The position numbers were made by a program, and so were the translations under genes. From Sphingomonas bacterium (GTDB lineage: Bacteria > Pseudomonadota > Alphaproteobacteria > Sphingomonadales > Sphingomonadaceae): a DNA stretch of 64,000 nt. Under the pieces are notes generated by a model. The model was given only the letters and a program-made list of their open reading frames with translations. It was not told the DNA's origin and did not search any database. The stretch spans positions 62,001 through 126,000 of the forward strand of contig JASBRX010000022.1 in assembly GCA_030149245.1 (NCBI GenBank), written 5' to 3'. Shown here piece after piece: positions 1 through 8,574 of the stretch. Within the stretch, counting starts at the first letter, position 1. Each line of letters begins with the position of its first letter.

Positions 1-712
1 GCCAGCTCTCCAGCTCGATATCCTGCCAGCTTTGGCTGGCGTCATCCCATCTGAACAGCAAGTCGGCGTTGCCATTGCCGGTTCCTGCAACGCGCCCCGG
101 CACCCAGATCATCCCGTCCTGCGTCATGCGGGGCGGTTCGTAGACGACGCCGTCGAACGACCATCCGATCAACTTGGCGGTGCCAAAGCCGCTGCCCGCC
201 CATAGCACGATCCCCGCGCCGATGCCGTCTTCGCCCGACGCGCCGTCCATCATCTGCCAATAGACCGACTGGCCGGTCTTGCTCCACAAGATGCCGGAGG
301 CGGTGACGCGGCACCCCTGATCCAGCCAGGTCGCCATGCAGGTTTCGCCGCGCGCCGACGGGGTCTTGACCATCGTGCGGACGCCCTTGGCTTGGGCTAG
401 TGCCTTGTCATACTCGTCGATGGCGGAGCGGAACGTCTGCTCGAGCTCGACGTCGCTCATCGGCTTGTCGTCATAGTTCAGCGCGGCGCGAATCTCGCTC
501 AGCACGGCGTCGTGGCGCGCCTGCCAGGTCGCAGTGCGGTTGCCGAGCGCCATCACGGCGGCGAATTTATGCGCCAGCTCTGCGCGGAGCGGGGCGAGCG
601 CGGTGCCCTTGCAGGCGCGCTGGCCATAAGTCTGTTGGCAGAGATCCGCTTGCGATGCCGAAGCGGGAACGGCGAACGCGGTCAGAAGTACCGCAACCAG
701 GCTAGCGCGCAT
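1..712 (-). CDS. Secreted protein of unknown function (partial, C-terminus beyond window)
   Basis: The reading frame is open from an ATG at 712 to the left edge, giving 237 codons with no stop. A ribosome site (GGAGGATC) lies directly upstream. The N-terminus is a clear Sec signal peptide: a hydrophobic core LVAVLLTAFAV followed by an ASAS cleavage region near residue 20, so the protein should be periplasmic or secreted. Mature-region cysteines occur in pairs (near residues 25 and 34, and later within GETC and QGC), suggesting disulfides. The middle resembles a helical LprI-like lysozyme-inhibitor region and the rest is Trp- and Gly-rich, but I do not recognise the family. Its start overlaps the end of the small gene at 702-869 by 11 bases, so the two may be translated together. 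Confidence 0.7.
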   Translation of the reverse strand, partial: MRASLVAVLLTAFAVPASASQADLCQQTYGQRACKGTALAPLRAELAHKFAAVMALGNRTATWQARHDAVLSEIRAALNYDDKPMSDVELEQTFRSAIDEYDKALAQAKGVRTMVKTPSARGETCMATWLDQGCRVTASGILWSKTGQSVYWQMMDGASGEDGIGAGIVLWAGSGFGTAKLIGWSFDGVVYEPPRMTQDGMIWVPGRVAGTGNGNADLLFRWDDASQSWQDIELESW

Positions 713-869
713 GATCCTCCAGGACGGGGGACACATTCGTCGCAGGCAGGGCCTTCAGGCGATAGAGTTTCCCCGCATCGACAGCGGCGGGGCGTGCTTC
801 GGAGGCTGAAGCCACCGGCACCCAAACCGCGATCGAACCGGCGATCATCATCCTGAGCCTGCGTTCCAT
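702..869 (-). CDS. Small exported peptide, 55 aa, hypothetical
   Basis: This is a 55-codon frame with a good ribosome site (AGGGAGGA, three to four bases before the ATG) and codon use like the neighbours (G or C in most third positions). The N-terminus has positive charges (MERRLR), a hydrophobic stretch MMIAGSIAVWVPVASA and an A-S-A signal-peptidase-like site, so it would leave a mature peptide of about 30 residues. The stop lies inside the start region of the secreted gene at 1-712, a typical arrangement for coupled translation. No family is recognised. The alternative is that it is an uncoded leader; the signal-peptide-like composition and ribosome site favour a real gene. Confidence 0.5.
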   Translation of the reverse strand: MERRLRMMIAGSIAVWVPVASASEARPAAVDAGKLYRLKALPATNVSPVLEDHAR

Positions 870-917
870 TCGTCCTCCCTAACGCCGATATGTTAACAGC
901 CCGCGTATCGCCAACCA

Positions 918-973
918 CTGACATATGCAGTCAGTTGCACCATGGCCAGAGTGTATTATATTTGCGATACACT
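918..973. promoter_or_regulatory. Two palindromes in the divergent promoter region upstream of telA
   Basis: The 156-base gap between the divergent gene pairs holds two inverted repeats. One is CTGAC-N7-GTCAG at 918-934. The other is AGTGTAT-N10-ATACACT at 950-973, with perfect 7-base arms around an AT-rich centre in otherwise GC-rich DNA. The second sits about 50-75 bases before the telA start, where a promoter would be expected, so repressor or activator binding is plausible. The protein that would bind is not identifiable here. Confidence 0.45.
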
Positions 974-1025
974 TGAAGGCGACGCGGTTCCCGTTCATCT
1001 AGGGGGGAACCGCTGGAGGGATGGG

Positions 1026-2234
1026 ATGTCGACCGAGACTGCGACTGCCGAAAAGACCGACGATCTGGTGCTGACCGCGCCCGAGCCGTTGAAGGAACGC
1101 CCGATCGAGAAGATGGCCGGACTGGTGCCCGTCGATGAGGGTAAAAAGTCCGAGCTGGTCACCCGCGTCGAGAGCTTCATCGACGATCTGGTGGCGCAGG
1201 ACGTCAACTCGCCCGAGTTCGGCAAGCGGGTCGATGCGATCACCGCGATGGGATCGAAGGAAATCCGCGACGCTGCGGGCCAGTCCAACCGCTTTCTGGA
1301 TCGCCCGGTGCGCGCGATGGACAAGGATGTCGGCGTCGGCAAGGACCTGGCCGAGCTGCGCCGCGTGGTCGAGGATCTCGACCCGGGCAAGCGCGGCAGC
1401 CTGACGCAGCGCAAGAAGCTGTTCGGCATCATCCCGTTCGGCAATTCGCTGCGCAATTATTTCGACAGCTACAAGTCGAGCCAGGGGCATATCGCCGCGA
1501 TCCTGAAGAGCCTGCAGTCCGGCAAGGACGAGCTGTTGATGGACAATGCCGCGATCGATGTGGAGCGGCAGAATCTGTGGGCGGCGATGGGGCGGCTCGA
1601 GCAGATGATCTATATCTCGAAGGAGATGGATCAGCGGCTGGAGGACAAGGCCAATGAGCTGGATCACAGCGATCCGGCCAAGGCCAAGGCGATCCGTGAG
1701 ACCGCGCTGTTCTACACCCGTCAGCGCACCCAGGATCTGCTGACCCAGATGGCGGTGACGGTGCAGGGCTATCTAGCGCTTGATCTGGTCAAGAAGAACA
1801 ATGTCGAGCTGGTGAAGGGCGTCGATCGCGCCAGCACCACCACCGTCGGTGCGCTGCGCACGGCGGTGACGGTGGCGCAGGCGCTGACGGCGCAGCGGCT
1901 GGTGCTCGACCAGATCACCGCGCTCAACACCACGACCGCGAACATCATCGATTCGACCGGGAAGCTGCTCAAGGACAATACCGGCCGCATCCACGAACAG
2001 GCCGCGTCCGCGACGATCCCGATCGAAACGCTGCAGCGCGCGTTCCAGAACATTTATGACACGATGGATGCGATCGACACGTTCAAGGTCAAGGCGCTCG
2101 ATAACATGAAAACCACGGTCAACGTGCTGTCGACCGAGGTGGAAAAGTCCAAGGGCTATATCGCCCGGGCCGAGGGCGCGGCGCAGAACCAGATCGGCGG
2201 CGCCAACGACACGTTCAAGCTGGAGGCTCTGTAA
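1026..2234 (+). CDS. telA: Toxic anion resistance protein, TelA/YaaN family
   Basis: A 402-residue protein of the TelA family, named for tellurite resistance and generally linked to stress from toxic anions or membrane-active agents; its biochemical activity is unsettled. The family hallmark is visible around residues 130-160: KLFGIIPFGNSLRNYF followed by a Tyr/Ser-rich segment. The rest is predicted to be mostly alpha-helical with long coiled-coil-like stretches, and there is no signal peptide or membrane segment. I chose the ATG at 1026 because GGAGGG ends five bases before it; an in-frame ATG at 942 lies further upstream, within the palindromic promoter region. The xpaC-like gene follows 6 bases downstream, and telA-xpaC pairing is common, so they should form one operon. 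Confidence 0.88.
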   Translation: MSTETATAEKTDDLVLTAPEPLKERPIEKMAGLVPVDEGKKSELVTRVESFIDDLVAQDVNSPEFGKRVDAITAMGSKEIRDAAGQSNRFLDRPVRAMDKDVGVGKDLAELRRVVEDLDPGKRGSLTQRKKLFGIIPFGNSLRNYFDSYKSSQGHIAAILKSLQSGKDELLMDNAAIDVERQNLWAAMGRLEQMIYISKEMDQRLEDKANELDHSDPAKAKAIRETALFYTRQRTQDLLTQMAVTVQGYLALDLVKKNNVELVKGVDRASTTTVGALRTAVTVAQALTAQRLVLDQITALNTTTANIIDSTGKLLKDNTGRIHEQAASATIPIETLQRAFQNIYDTMDAIDTFKVKALDNMKTTVNVLSTEVEKSKGYIARAEGAAQNQIGGANDTFKLEAL

Positions 2235-2240
2235 ACACCC

Positions 2241-2954
2241 GTGCCGACCGAGATCGACCGCCAGATTGACCGCGCGAGCGAAGTCCTCAACCGCTCGCGC
2301 GAGCGCTATACGACGCTGAGCTCGCGCGCGAAGAAGCGGCGCGAGGCCGAGATTCTCGGGCGGATCGGACGCATCGCTGCGGCGGACGGCGCGATCCTGG
2401 TCGGTGCGCTGGTGGTCGGCTTGTTCATCCCGCTCGGCATGGGCGGGGCGTTGCTGGTGATGGCGGCGCTGATCGCCGCGACCCTGTTCTTCGGATTGAT
2501 GCCGACCAGTCGGGAAGCGGCGCCCGAACGCTTCGGCGAGGTGTCGCTGGCGTCGCTGCCGTTGCAGACCGAGGAGTGGCTGGATCGGCAGCGCCCGAGC
2601 CTTCCCGGGGCGGCGATGCCGCTGGTCGACGGGATCGGGGTCAAGCTGGACGTGCTGGCCGGGCAGATCAAGTCGCTGAATGAGGCGGAGCCGGCGGCGG
2701 CGGAAGTGCGCAAGCTGGTGGGCGAGCAGCTGCCCGAATTGATCAAGGGCTATCAGCGCGTCCCTGAAAATCTGCGCCGGGTCGACCGGTTCGGCCAGTC
2801 GCCGGACAAGCAGCTGGTCGATGGGCTGGCGCTGATCGATCAGGAAATCGCGCAGATGTCGGCGCAGCTGGCGCAGGGCGATCTCGACGCACTGGCGACG
2901 CGCGGGCGGTATCTGCAAGTCCGTTATCGCGGCGATGACGAGGTTACCGGATAG
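2241..2954 (+). CDS. XpaC-like membrane-associated protein (telA partner)
   Basis: A 237-residue protein starting at GTG six bases after the telA stop. The N-terminal 50 residues are highly charged and helical. Residues about 51-87 form a hydrophobic hairpin of two membrane segments joined by a Pro-Leu-Gly-Met-Gly turn, and a helical cytosolic domain follows (VRKLVGEQLPELIKGYQ and on). This layout and the position next to telA match the XpaC/YceG-type family often paired with TelA; the name XpaC comes from hydrolysis of a chromogenic phosphate in Bacillus, and the true role is unknown. The last 11 bases overlap the end of the convergent phosphatase gene. Confidence 0.7.
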   Translation: MPTEIDRQIDRASEVLNRSRERYTTLSSRAKKRREAEILGRIGRIAAADGAILVGALVVGLFIPLGMGGALLVMAALIAATLFFGLMPTSREAAPERFGEVSLASLPLQTEEWLDRQRPSLPGAAMPLVDGIGVKLDVLAGQIKSLNEAEPAAAEVRKLVGEQLPELIKGYQRVPENLRRVDRFGQSPDKQLVDGLALIDQEIAQMSAQLAQGDLDALATRGRYLQVRYRGDDEVTG

Positions 2955-3732
2955 GTTTCCCAAGCGCCTCCACCGCCCTTGGCCGGAGATGGTCGGCTGC
3001 GGCGGCGTGGATGCCGGGGGTGGCGGCGAGCAGGCCGAAGCTTTCGCCGCGTGGGGTGTTGAAGCGGATTTTCTTGCCCAAAGCGTCGGTCACCGTCGCA
3101 CCGGCCTCGCGCGCGATCAGGACGGCGGCGGCGATGTCCCAGTCTGCGCCCCAGCGGAATGTGGCGAGCAGGTCCGCGTCGCCCGCAGCGACCATCGCCA
3201 TGCGCAGCGCGATCGAATTGGGCTTGTCGACCGTGACCAGATGGCGGTCGATCTTGGGCAGATCGTCGGCGGGGACGCGCGCGCCGGTCAGGTCGGTGCG
3301 GTCGGATACCGCGATAGCCGCGCCGTCGCGCATCGCGCCCTGACCCTTTACCGCCAGCCAATGTTCGCCGCGCACCGGGGCGTCGAGCACGCCGATCACC
3401 GGCTGGCCATCTTCGACCAGTGCGATCGACACGGCCCAGCCTGGGCGCTTACGGAGGAAATCGCGGGTGCCGTCGATCGGATCGACCACCCAGACGCGGC
3501 GGCAGGAGAGGCGGGCCAAGTCGTCGGCGGTTTCTTCCGACAGCCAGCCAGCATCGGGGAGGAGCGCCGAGAGGCGGTTGCGGAGCAGTTCGTCGACTGC
3601 GAGATCGACCTCGCACACGAAATTGTTGGGCGATTTCTCCCACTTCTCGACGGCCGTGCCATAGCGGCCGAGCGCCAGCCGACCCGCTTCGGCGGCGATG
3701 GCGCTGACGGCGGCGGCGAGATCGTCAGCCAC
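2944..3732 (-). CDS. Inositol-monophosphatase-family phosphatase, CysQ-like (3'(2'),5'-bisphosphate nucleotidase)
   Basis: A 262-residue member of the Mg-dependent, lithium-sensitive phosphatase fold. Seen in the sequence: the Glu pair in SEET (residues 65-68), the metal-binding core DPIDGT at 84-89 and the C-terminal WDIAAA segment that carries the last ligand Asp. These are the three classic motifs of the family, so the active site looks intact. Within the family it reads closer to CysQ, which removes pAp made in sulfate assimilation, than to inositol or histidinol phosphatases, but substrate cannot be fixed from sequence alone. Its start overlaps the end of pmbA by 8 bases, so the two are probably cotranscribed. 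Confidence 0.82.
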   Translation of the reverse strand: MADDLAAAVSAIAAEAGRLALGRYGTAVEKWEKSPNNFVCEVDLAVDELLRNRLSALLPDAGWLSEETADDLARLSCRRVWVVDPIDGTRDFLRKRPGWAVSIALVEDGQPVIGVLDAPVRGEHWLAVKGQGAMRDGAAIAVSDRTDLTGARVPADDLPKIDRHLVTVDKPNSIALRMAMVAAGDADLLATFRWGADWDIAAAVLIAREAGATVTDALGKKIRFNTPRGESFGLLAATPGIHAAAADHLRPRAVEALGKPIR

Positions 3733-5071
3733 TGGCCACCGTCATCCCGTCGATCCGCAGCGTCGGCACGTTGATGCCGTAGCGGAAGTTCAGGTCATTG
3801 GCCGGGACCAGTTCGCGGAACATCGCTTGCAGCGTTCCGGCGACGGTGAACTCGCTGACCGGCGTGGTGATCACGCCGCCCTCGATCAGATAACCCGCCG
3901 CGCCGCGGCTATAGTCGCCGGTGACGAGGTTGATCCCCTGACCGATCAGCTCGGTGACATAAACGCCATAGCCGATATCGGCGATCAGCGACGCGACCGG
4001 CGTCTTGCCATTGGCGAGATAGAGGTTGCTCGGCCCGACGCTGGGCGCGCCGCCGACCCCGCGCACGGCATGGCCGGTGGGTTCAAAGCCGAGCTGACGC
4101 GCGGCGGCGCTGTCGAGCAGCCAGGTTTCGAGCATGCCGTCGGCGACCAGCTTCATCGGCGACACCGGCAGCCCTTCGCCATCGAACGGCCGCGAGCGCA
4201 GGCCGTGGGGGCGGTGGGGGTCGTCGATGATGTCGATGCCGGGTGCGAAGATGCGCGTGCCCATCGCTTCGAGCAGGAAGCTGGTCTTGCGCGTGATCGC
4301 GCTGCCCGAAATCGCGCCGCTCAGATGGCCGAGCAGGCTGGATCCGACGCGCGGGTCGAGGACGATCGGCATCGCGCCGCCGCGAACGCGACCGGCGCCG
4401 ACGCGGGCGACGGCGCGCTCACCGGCGCGGCGGCCGATCTCTTCGGCCGAGTCGAGCCGGGCCGCGTGGCGGGCGCTGTGATAGTCGTAGTCACGCTCCA
4501 TTGCCCCGGCGTCCCCCGCCAGCACGCTGGCCGAGATGCTGTGGTTCGATGAGGCATAGGCACCGGCGAAGCCGTGGCTGGTGGCGAGCGCCCAGATGCT
4601 GCGGCTGGCACTGGCCCCCGCACCCTCGCTGTTGGTCACGCCGGGGACCGCGCGGGCGGAGCGCTCGGCGATGAGGGCGGTTTCCTTGAGCGCGGCGGGA
4701 TCGCCGAGCGTGCCGTCGTCCAGGTCGAGTTGCGGCACATCGCCGTGCATCAGCCGCTCGGCGGGGGCGAGGCCGGCCCATTCGTCCTCGGGCGCTTCGC
4801 GCGCCATTGCGACGGCGCGCTCGGCGAGGATGTCGAGTGCGGCGGGGGTCAGGTCGGTGGTCGAGATGCTCGCTGAGCGCTGGCCGCAGAACACGCGCAG
4901 GCCGAGTTCAAGATGCTCGGCGCGGTCGACATCTTCGAGCGCGTCGAGCCGGACCGAGACCGACAGCGATTCGCCGGCGGAGAGCATCGCATCGGCGGCG
5001 TCGGCTCCGGCGCGGGTGGCGCGGGCAATGGCGTCGTGGACGCGGTCACGGGCTTGATCGGGGGTCAACAT
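3725..5071 (-). CDS. pmbA: Metalloprotease-complex subunit, TldE/PmbA family
   Basis: A 448-residue protein matching PmbA/TldE in length and in its glycine-rich C-terminal region (GVGGAPSVGPSNLYL, then the ELIGQGINLVTGDYSRGAAGY segment). In Escherichia coli TldD and TldE form a heterodimeric protease that degrades unfolded peptides, matures microcin B17 and acts on the CcdA antitoxin. The HExxxH zinc motif belongs to the TldD partner and is absent here, as expected for the E subunit; no tldD lies in this window. The gene runs into the CysQ-like gene with an 8-base overlap and is followed upstream by ubiA on the same strand after a 46-base gap. Confidence 0.88.
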   Translation of the reverse strand: MLTPDQARDRVHDAIARATRAGADAADAMLSAGESLSVSVRLDALEDVDRAEHLELGLRVFCGQRSASISTTDLTPAALDILAERAVAMAREAPEDEWAGLAPAERLMHGDVPQLDLDDGTLGDPAALKETALIAERSARAVPGVTNSEGAGASASRSIWALATSHGFAGAYASSNHSISASVLAGDAGAMERDYDYHSARHAARLDSAEEIGRRAGERAVARVGAGRVRGGAMPIVLDPRVGSSLLGHLSGAISGSAITRKTSFLLEAMGTRIFAPGIDIIDDPHRPHGLRSRPFDGEGLPVSPMKLVADGMLETWLLDSAAARQLGFEPTGHAVRGVGGAPSVGPSNLYLANGKTPVASLIADIGYGVYVTELIGQGINLVTGDYSRGAAGYLIEGGVITTPVSEFTVAGTLQAMFRELVPANDLNFRYGINVPTLRIDGMTVASG

Positions 5072-5117
5072 CGACGCGATCTAGGAAGTGCGGGGGCGAA
5101 GGTCAAAAGGCGCCGGT

Positions 5118-6035
5118 TCAAAAGGAGGTGGTCCCCACGACGAAACAGGCGGCGAACATCAGCAGCCCGGCATTGCGATTCGAGCGGAAGCGGTGGAGCG
5201 CGTTCGCGCCATCGGCAGGGGCGAGCGTCGCGACCTGCCACCCCAGATGCAGCGCCATCGGCGCGAGGGCGGCGAGGACGAGCGGGTCGGGGCGGACCTG
5301 CCACAGCGCAGCGCTCCACAGGCCGAGGGCGAGGGCGTAGAAGAGCGCGACCCCGGCCTTGACGTTGCTGCCGAGGCGGCGGGCGGAGGAGCGGACGCCG
5401 ACCAGCGCATCGTCCTCGACATCCTGTAGCGCGTAAATGGTGTCGTATCCGATCACCCAGAATATGCACCCGGCATAGAGCAGCAGGCCGGGCAGGGGCA
5501 GCTCGCGCGCGACCGCGGCCCAGCCGACCAAGGCGGCCCAGGAGAAGACGAGGCCCAGCCATGCCTGGGGCCACCAGGTGATCCGCTTCATGAACGGATA
5601 GGCCGCGACCAGCGCAAGGCTGGCGACGGCGATCCCGGCGGCGAAGGGGTTGAGCTGGACCAGCACAACAAGCCCGATCAGGCACAGGAAGCCGAGCCAC
5701 AGCCATGCGGCCTTCAGGCTGACCGCGCCGCTCGCCAGAGGACGGCTGCGGGTGCGGGCAACTTGTCGGTCGAGGTCGCGGTCGACGATGTCGTTATAGA
5801 TGCACCCCGCGCCGCGCATCGCGATGCTGCCGAGCAGGAACCACAGGATCAGGTCCCAGCGCTCGACCGCGCCGCCGGACAGTGCGATTGCCCAGGCTCC
5901 GGGCCAGAACAGCAGCCACCAGCCGATCGGCCGGTCGAAGCGGGCGAGCAGCGCATAGGGCCGCGCGGCGGCGGGGAGCAGCGCCATCAGGCCGCGATGC
6001 TCGGTATCGGGGACGATCTGTGCCGGGTCAGTCAT
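5118..6035 (-). CDS. ubiA: 4-hydroxybenzoate polyprenyltransferase (ubiquinone biosynthesis)
   Basis: A 305-residue integral membrane prenyltransferase that attaches the polyprenyl tail to 4-hydroxybenzoate. The two Asp-rich Mg-diphosphate motifs are present: NDIVDRDLD at 81-89 and DVEDD at 205-209. The N-terminal RFDRPIGWWLLFWPG is typical of UbiA, and about eight hydrophobic helices follow. I start at the ATG at 6035; a frame-compatible ATG 36 bases upstream would add residues encoded by a short TTGTCCGCT direct repeat and has no better ribosome site. The 176 bases between this gene and rsmE hold that repeat and no recognisable gene. Confidence 0.92.
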   Translation of the reverse strand: MTDPAQIVPDTEHRGLMALLPAAARPYALLARFDRPIGWWLLFWPGAWAIALSGGAVERWDLILWFLLGSIAMRGAGCIYNDIVDRDLDRQVARTRSRPLASGAVSLKAAWLWLGFLCLIGLVVLVQLNPFAAGIAVASLALVAAYPFMKRITWWPQAWLGLVFSWAALVGWAAVARELPLPGLLLYAGCIFWVIGYDTIYALQDVEDDALVGVRSSARRLGSNVKAGVALFYALALGLWSAALWQVRPDPLVLAALAPMALHLGWQVATLAPADGANALHRFRSNRNAGLLMFAACFVVGTTSF

Positions 6036-6211
6036 GGGTGAACCTGACAACAAAGCGGACAAAGCGGACAAAAAATGCGGGTTGTATGCGCGGTGTCAGG
6101 CTGGGGGAGGGGGCCATTTCGGTCATGCCCTCTGCTGCCACAAGGGGCCGCGTGTAGGACAGCGAAAAGACGCCGGGTGACGAAGCATTTGGGGCGCGAT
6201 ATGGCTCGGCG

Positions 6212-6958
6212 ATGATCGCCACCCCCGCCTGGCCGCCGCAATCCACCCCGCGCCTGTTCGTCGAGCCCGCGCTGACGCTGGGCGAGCAGCGCCGCATCGA
6301 TGGCCAGCAGGGCCATTACCTTGCCAGCGTGATGCGGCTGAAGGTCGGCGACCCGGTGAAGCTGTTCGACGACGCGACCGGCGAATGGCTGGGCGTCGCG
6401 AGCGAGGTGCGCAAGCGCGATGTGGTGCTGGAGGTGCGCGAGAGGCTGCGCGAACGTGAGGCGGTGCCGGACCTGTGGCTGTGCGCCGCGCCGATCAAGA
6501 AGGGGCGGATCGACTGGGTGGTCGAAAAGGCGTGCGAACTGGGCGTCGCCCGCTTCGCCCCGGTGCTGACGCGGCGCGCGGTGGTGGACAAGCTGAACCT
6601 AGACCGGCTGCGCGCGCATATGATCGAGGCGGCGGAGCAATGCGGGCGCACCGCGCTGCCCGAGTTGGTCGAGCCGGTGAAGCTGACGGCGATGCTGCGC
6701 GGCTGGCCAGTGGGGCGGACTTTGTTCTTCGCCGACGAGACCGGCGGCGCGCCCGCGCTGGAGGCGATGAAGGCGCATCCGGGGGCGGCGGCGATCCTGG
6801 TGGGGCCGGAGGGCGGATTCGACGCCGAGGAGCGCGACGCGATCCGGGCGGTGCCGGGGGCGGTCGGCATATCGCTGGGGCCGCGGATTTTGCGCGCGGA
6901 GACGGCGGCGGCAGCTGCGGTGAGCCTGTGGATGGGGGCCGTGGGGGATTGGTCGTGA
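6212..6958 (+). CDS. rsmE: 16S rRNA (uracil-1498-N3)-methyltransferase
   Basis: A 248-residue SPOUT-class RNA methyltransferase that modifies U1498 of 16S rRNA at the decoding centre. An N-terminal PUA-like barrel (PRLFVEPALTL through the HYLASVMRLKVGD segment, about residues 13-50) precedes the knotted SAM-binding domain. The knot signatures are visible near the C-terminus: ILVGPEGGFDAEE and SLGPRILRAETA, the usual RsmE motifs. Length is normal. The gene is divergent from ubiA and stands alone; a composite palindromic repeat starts directly after its stop. Confidence 0.93.
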   Translation: MIATPAWPPQSTPRLFVEPALTLGEQRRIDGQQGHYLASVMRLKVGDPVKLFDDATGEWLGVASEVRKRDVVLEVRERLREREAVPDLWLCAAPIKKGRIDWVVEKACELGVARFAPVLTRRAVVDKLNLDRLRAHMIEAAEQCGRTALPELVEPVKLTAMLRGWPVGRTLFFADETGGAPALEAMKAHPGAAAILVGPEGGFDAEERDAIRAVPGAVGISLGPRILRAETAAAAAVSLWMGAVGDWS

Positions 6959-6960
6959 AA

Positions 6961-7128
6961 TTCCTCTCCTGAGCTTGCTCAGGGGAGGGGGACCGCCCGC
7001 GTAGCGGGTGGTGGAGGGGCGGCCGCGCAGACGGCCGTGAACGGCTCGGCAAAATTCCGCCCTCTGCGGGGCGGCCCCTCCGTCAGCGCTGCGCGCTGCC
7101 ACCTCCCCCAGCAAGCTGGGGGAGGAAT
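6961..7128. repeat. Composite inverted interspersed repeat (about 168 bp)
   Basis: The outer arms (6961-7020 and 7075-7128) are imperfect inverted copies of each other: the left arm has CTCCTGAGCTTGCTCAGG plus GGAGGGGGACCGCC, and the right arm ends with the hairpin CCCCCAGCAAGCTGGGGG. Between them lie about 50 bases with a second small hairpin (CGGCCGCGCAGACGGCCG). Such arms are common intergenic elements in sphingomonads and relatives. The element fills most of the gap between rsmE and gshA and could also act as a transcription terminator for rsmE. Confidence 0.75.
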
Positions 7129-7200
7129 GTGAAATCCCATCCCGATTTGGGTGTTTCATCCCCCCTTTCGCAGATCGTTTCGCGCGCCTAAATGCGCGCG

Positions 7201-8574
7201 ATGAGCACAAAGACGGTTTCAAACAGCAACGCGCCTGTCATCGAGAGCCGTCAGATGCTCCTCGACTATTTCGCCGGGGGCGAGAAGCCGGCGGAGCGCT
7301 GGCGCATCGGCACCGAGCATGAGAAGTTCGTCTATGCGATCGGCGACAATCACGCGCCCAGCTATGACGAGCCGGGCGGCATCCGCGATTTGCTTGCCGA
7401 GCTGACCCAGTTTGGCTGGTCGCCGGTCGAAGAGCGCGGCAAGGTCATCGCCCTGTCGGGTCCGGACGGCACGGTCAGCCTGGAGCCTGCCGGTCAGCTC
7501 GAACTCTCCGGCGCGCCGCTGGAGAATCTGCATGAAACCTGCGCCGAGACCGGCCGGCACCTGCAACAGGTGAAGGCGGTCGGCGAGAAGCTGGGCATCG
7601 GCTTCCTTGGCCTTGGCATGTGGCCGGACAAGACCCGCGCCGAGCTGCCGATCATGCCCAAGGGCCGCTACGGCATCATGCTAAACCATATGCCGCGCGT
7701 CGGGTCGCTCGGCCTCGACATGATGCTGCGCACCTGCACGATCCAGGTGAACCTCGATTATTCAAGCGAGGCGGACATGGCGCAGAAGTTCCGCGTCGGG
7801 CTGGCGCTGCAGCCGCTGGCGACCGCGCTGTTCGCCAATTCGCCGTTTACCGAGGGCAAGCCGAACGGGATGCTTTCGTACCGCTCGCACATCTGGTCCG
7901 ACACCGATCCGCACCGCACCGGCATGCTGCCGTTCGTGTTCGAGGACGGGTTCGGGTACGAGCATTATGCCGACTATGCGCTCGATGTGCCGATGTACTT
8001 TGTCTATCGCGATGGGCGTTACATCGACGCGGCGGGGCTGAGCTTCCGCGATTTCCTCAAGGGCGAGCTGTCGGTCCTGCCGGGCGAAAAGCCGACGATC
8101 GACGACTGGGCCGATCATCTGTCGACCGCCTTCCCCGAAGTGCGGCTGAAGACCTTCCTCGAAATGCGCGGGGCCGATGGCGGGCCGTGGGGGCGGATCT
8201 GTGCGCTGCCCGCTTTGTGGGTTGGGCTGCTCTACGATCAGGGCGCGCTGGATGCCGCATGGGATCTGGTCAAGGACTGGGACATGGCCGGGCGTCAGGC
8301 GCTGCGCGACAGCGTGCCCCGGCTCGGCCTCGACGCGCCGCTACCGGGTGGCGGCACGCTACGCGACATTGCCGGACAGGTGATCGACATTGCCGGAGCG
8401 GGACTGACGGCGCGTGCGCGGCTCAATTCGGCGGGGGACAGCGAGAACGGCTTCCTCGATCCGCTGCGTGAGATCGTGCGGAGCGGCAAGGTGCCGGCGC
8501 AGGCGCTGCTCGACCGCTATCATGGCGAGTGGCAGGGCGATGTGACGCGGATCTACGCAGAGACGCGGTTTTAG
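7201..8574 (+). CDS. gshA: Glutamate-cysteine ligase, plant/alphaproteobacterial type
   Basis: A 457-residue ATP-dependent ligase making gamma-glutamylcysteine, the first step of glutathione synthesis. It belongs to the GCS2/plant-like class, recognised from WRIGTEHEKF near the N-terminus (catalytic Glu residues for Mg-ATP), GIMLNHMPRVGSLGLDMM, CTIQVNLDYSS and the LSFRDFLKG segment. I prefer the ATG at 7201 to one 9 bases upstream because family members begin at this MSTKTVSNS-like segment. It overlaps the last 4 bases of the convergent TPR gene. The preceding 240 bases hold the palindromic repeat and no other gene. Confidence 0.93.
   Translation: MSTKTVSNSNAPVIESRQMLLDYFAGGEKPAERWRIGTEHEKFVYAIGDNHAPSYDEPGGIRDLLAELTQFGWSPVEERGKVIALSGPDGTVSLEPAGQLELSGAPLENLHETCAETGRHLQQVKAVGEKLGIGFLGLGMWPDKTRAELPIMPKGRYGIMLNHMPRVGSLGLDMMLRTCTIQVNLDYSSEADMAQKFRVGLALQPLATALFANSPFTEGKPNGMLSYRSHIWSDTDPHRTGMLPFVFEDGFGYEHYADYALDVPMYFVYRDGRYIDAAGLSFRDFLKGELSVLPGEKPTIDDWADHLSTAFPEVRLKTFLEMRGADGGPWGRICALPALWVGLLYDQGALDAAWDLVKDWDMAGRQALRDSVPRLGLDAPLPGGGTLRDIAGQVIDIAGAGLTARARLNSAGDSENGFLDPLREIVRSGKVPAQALLDRYHGEWQGDVTRIYAETRF

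Noticed and set aside
6036..6110. TTGTCCGCT/ACAAAGCGG direct repeats upstream of ubiA as a CRISPR or regulatory array
   Set aside because: Only two to three short tandem copies with no spacers; too little to call more than a local duplication.
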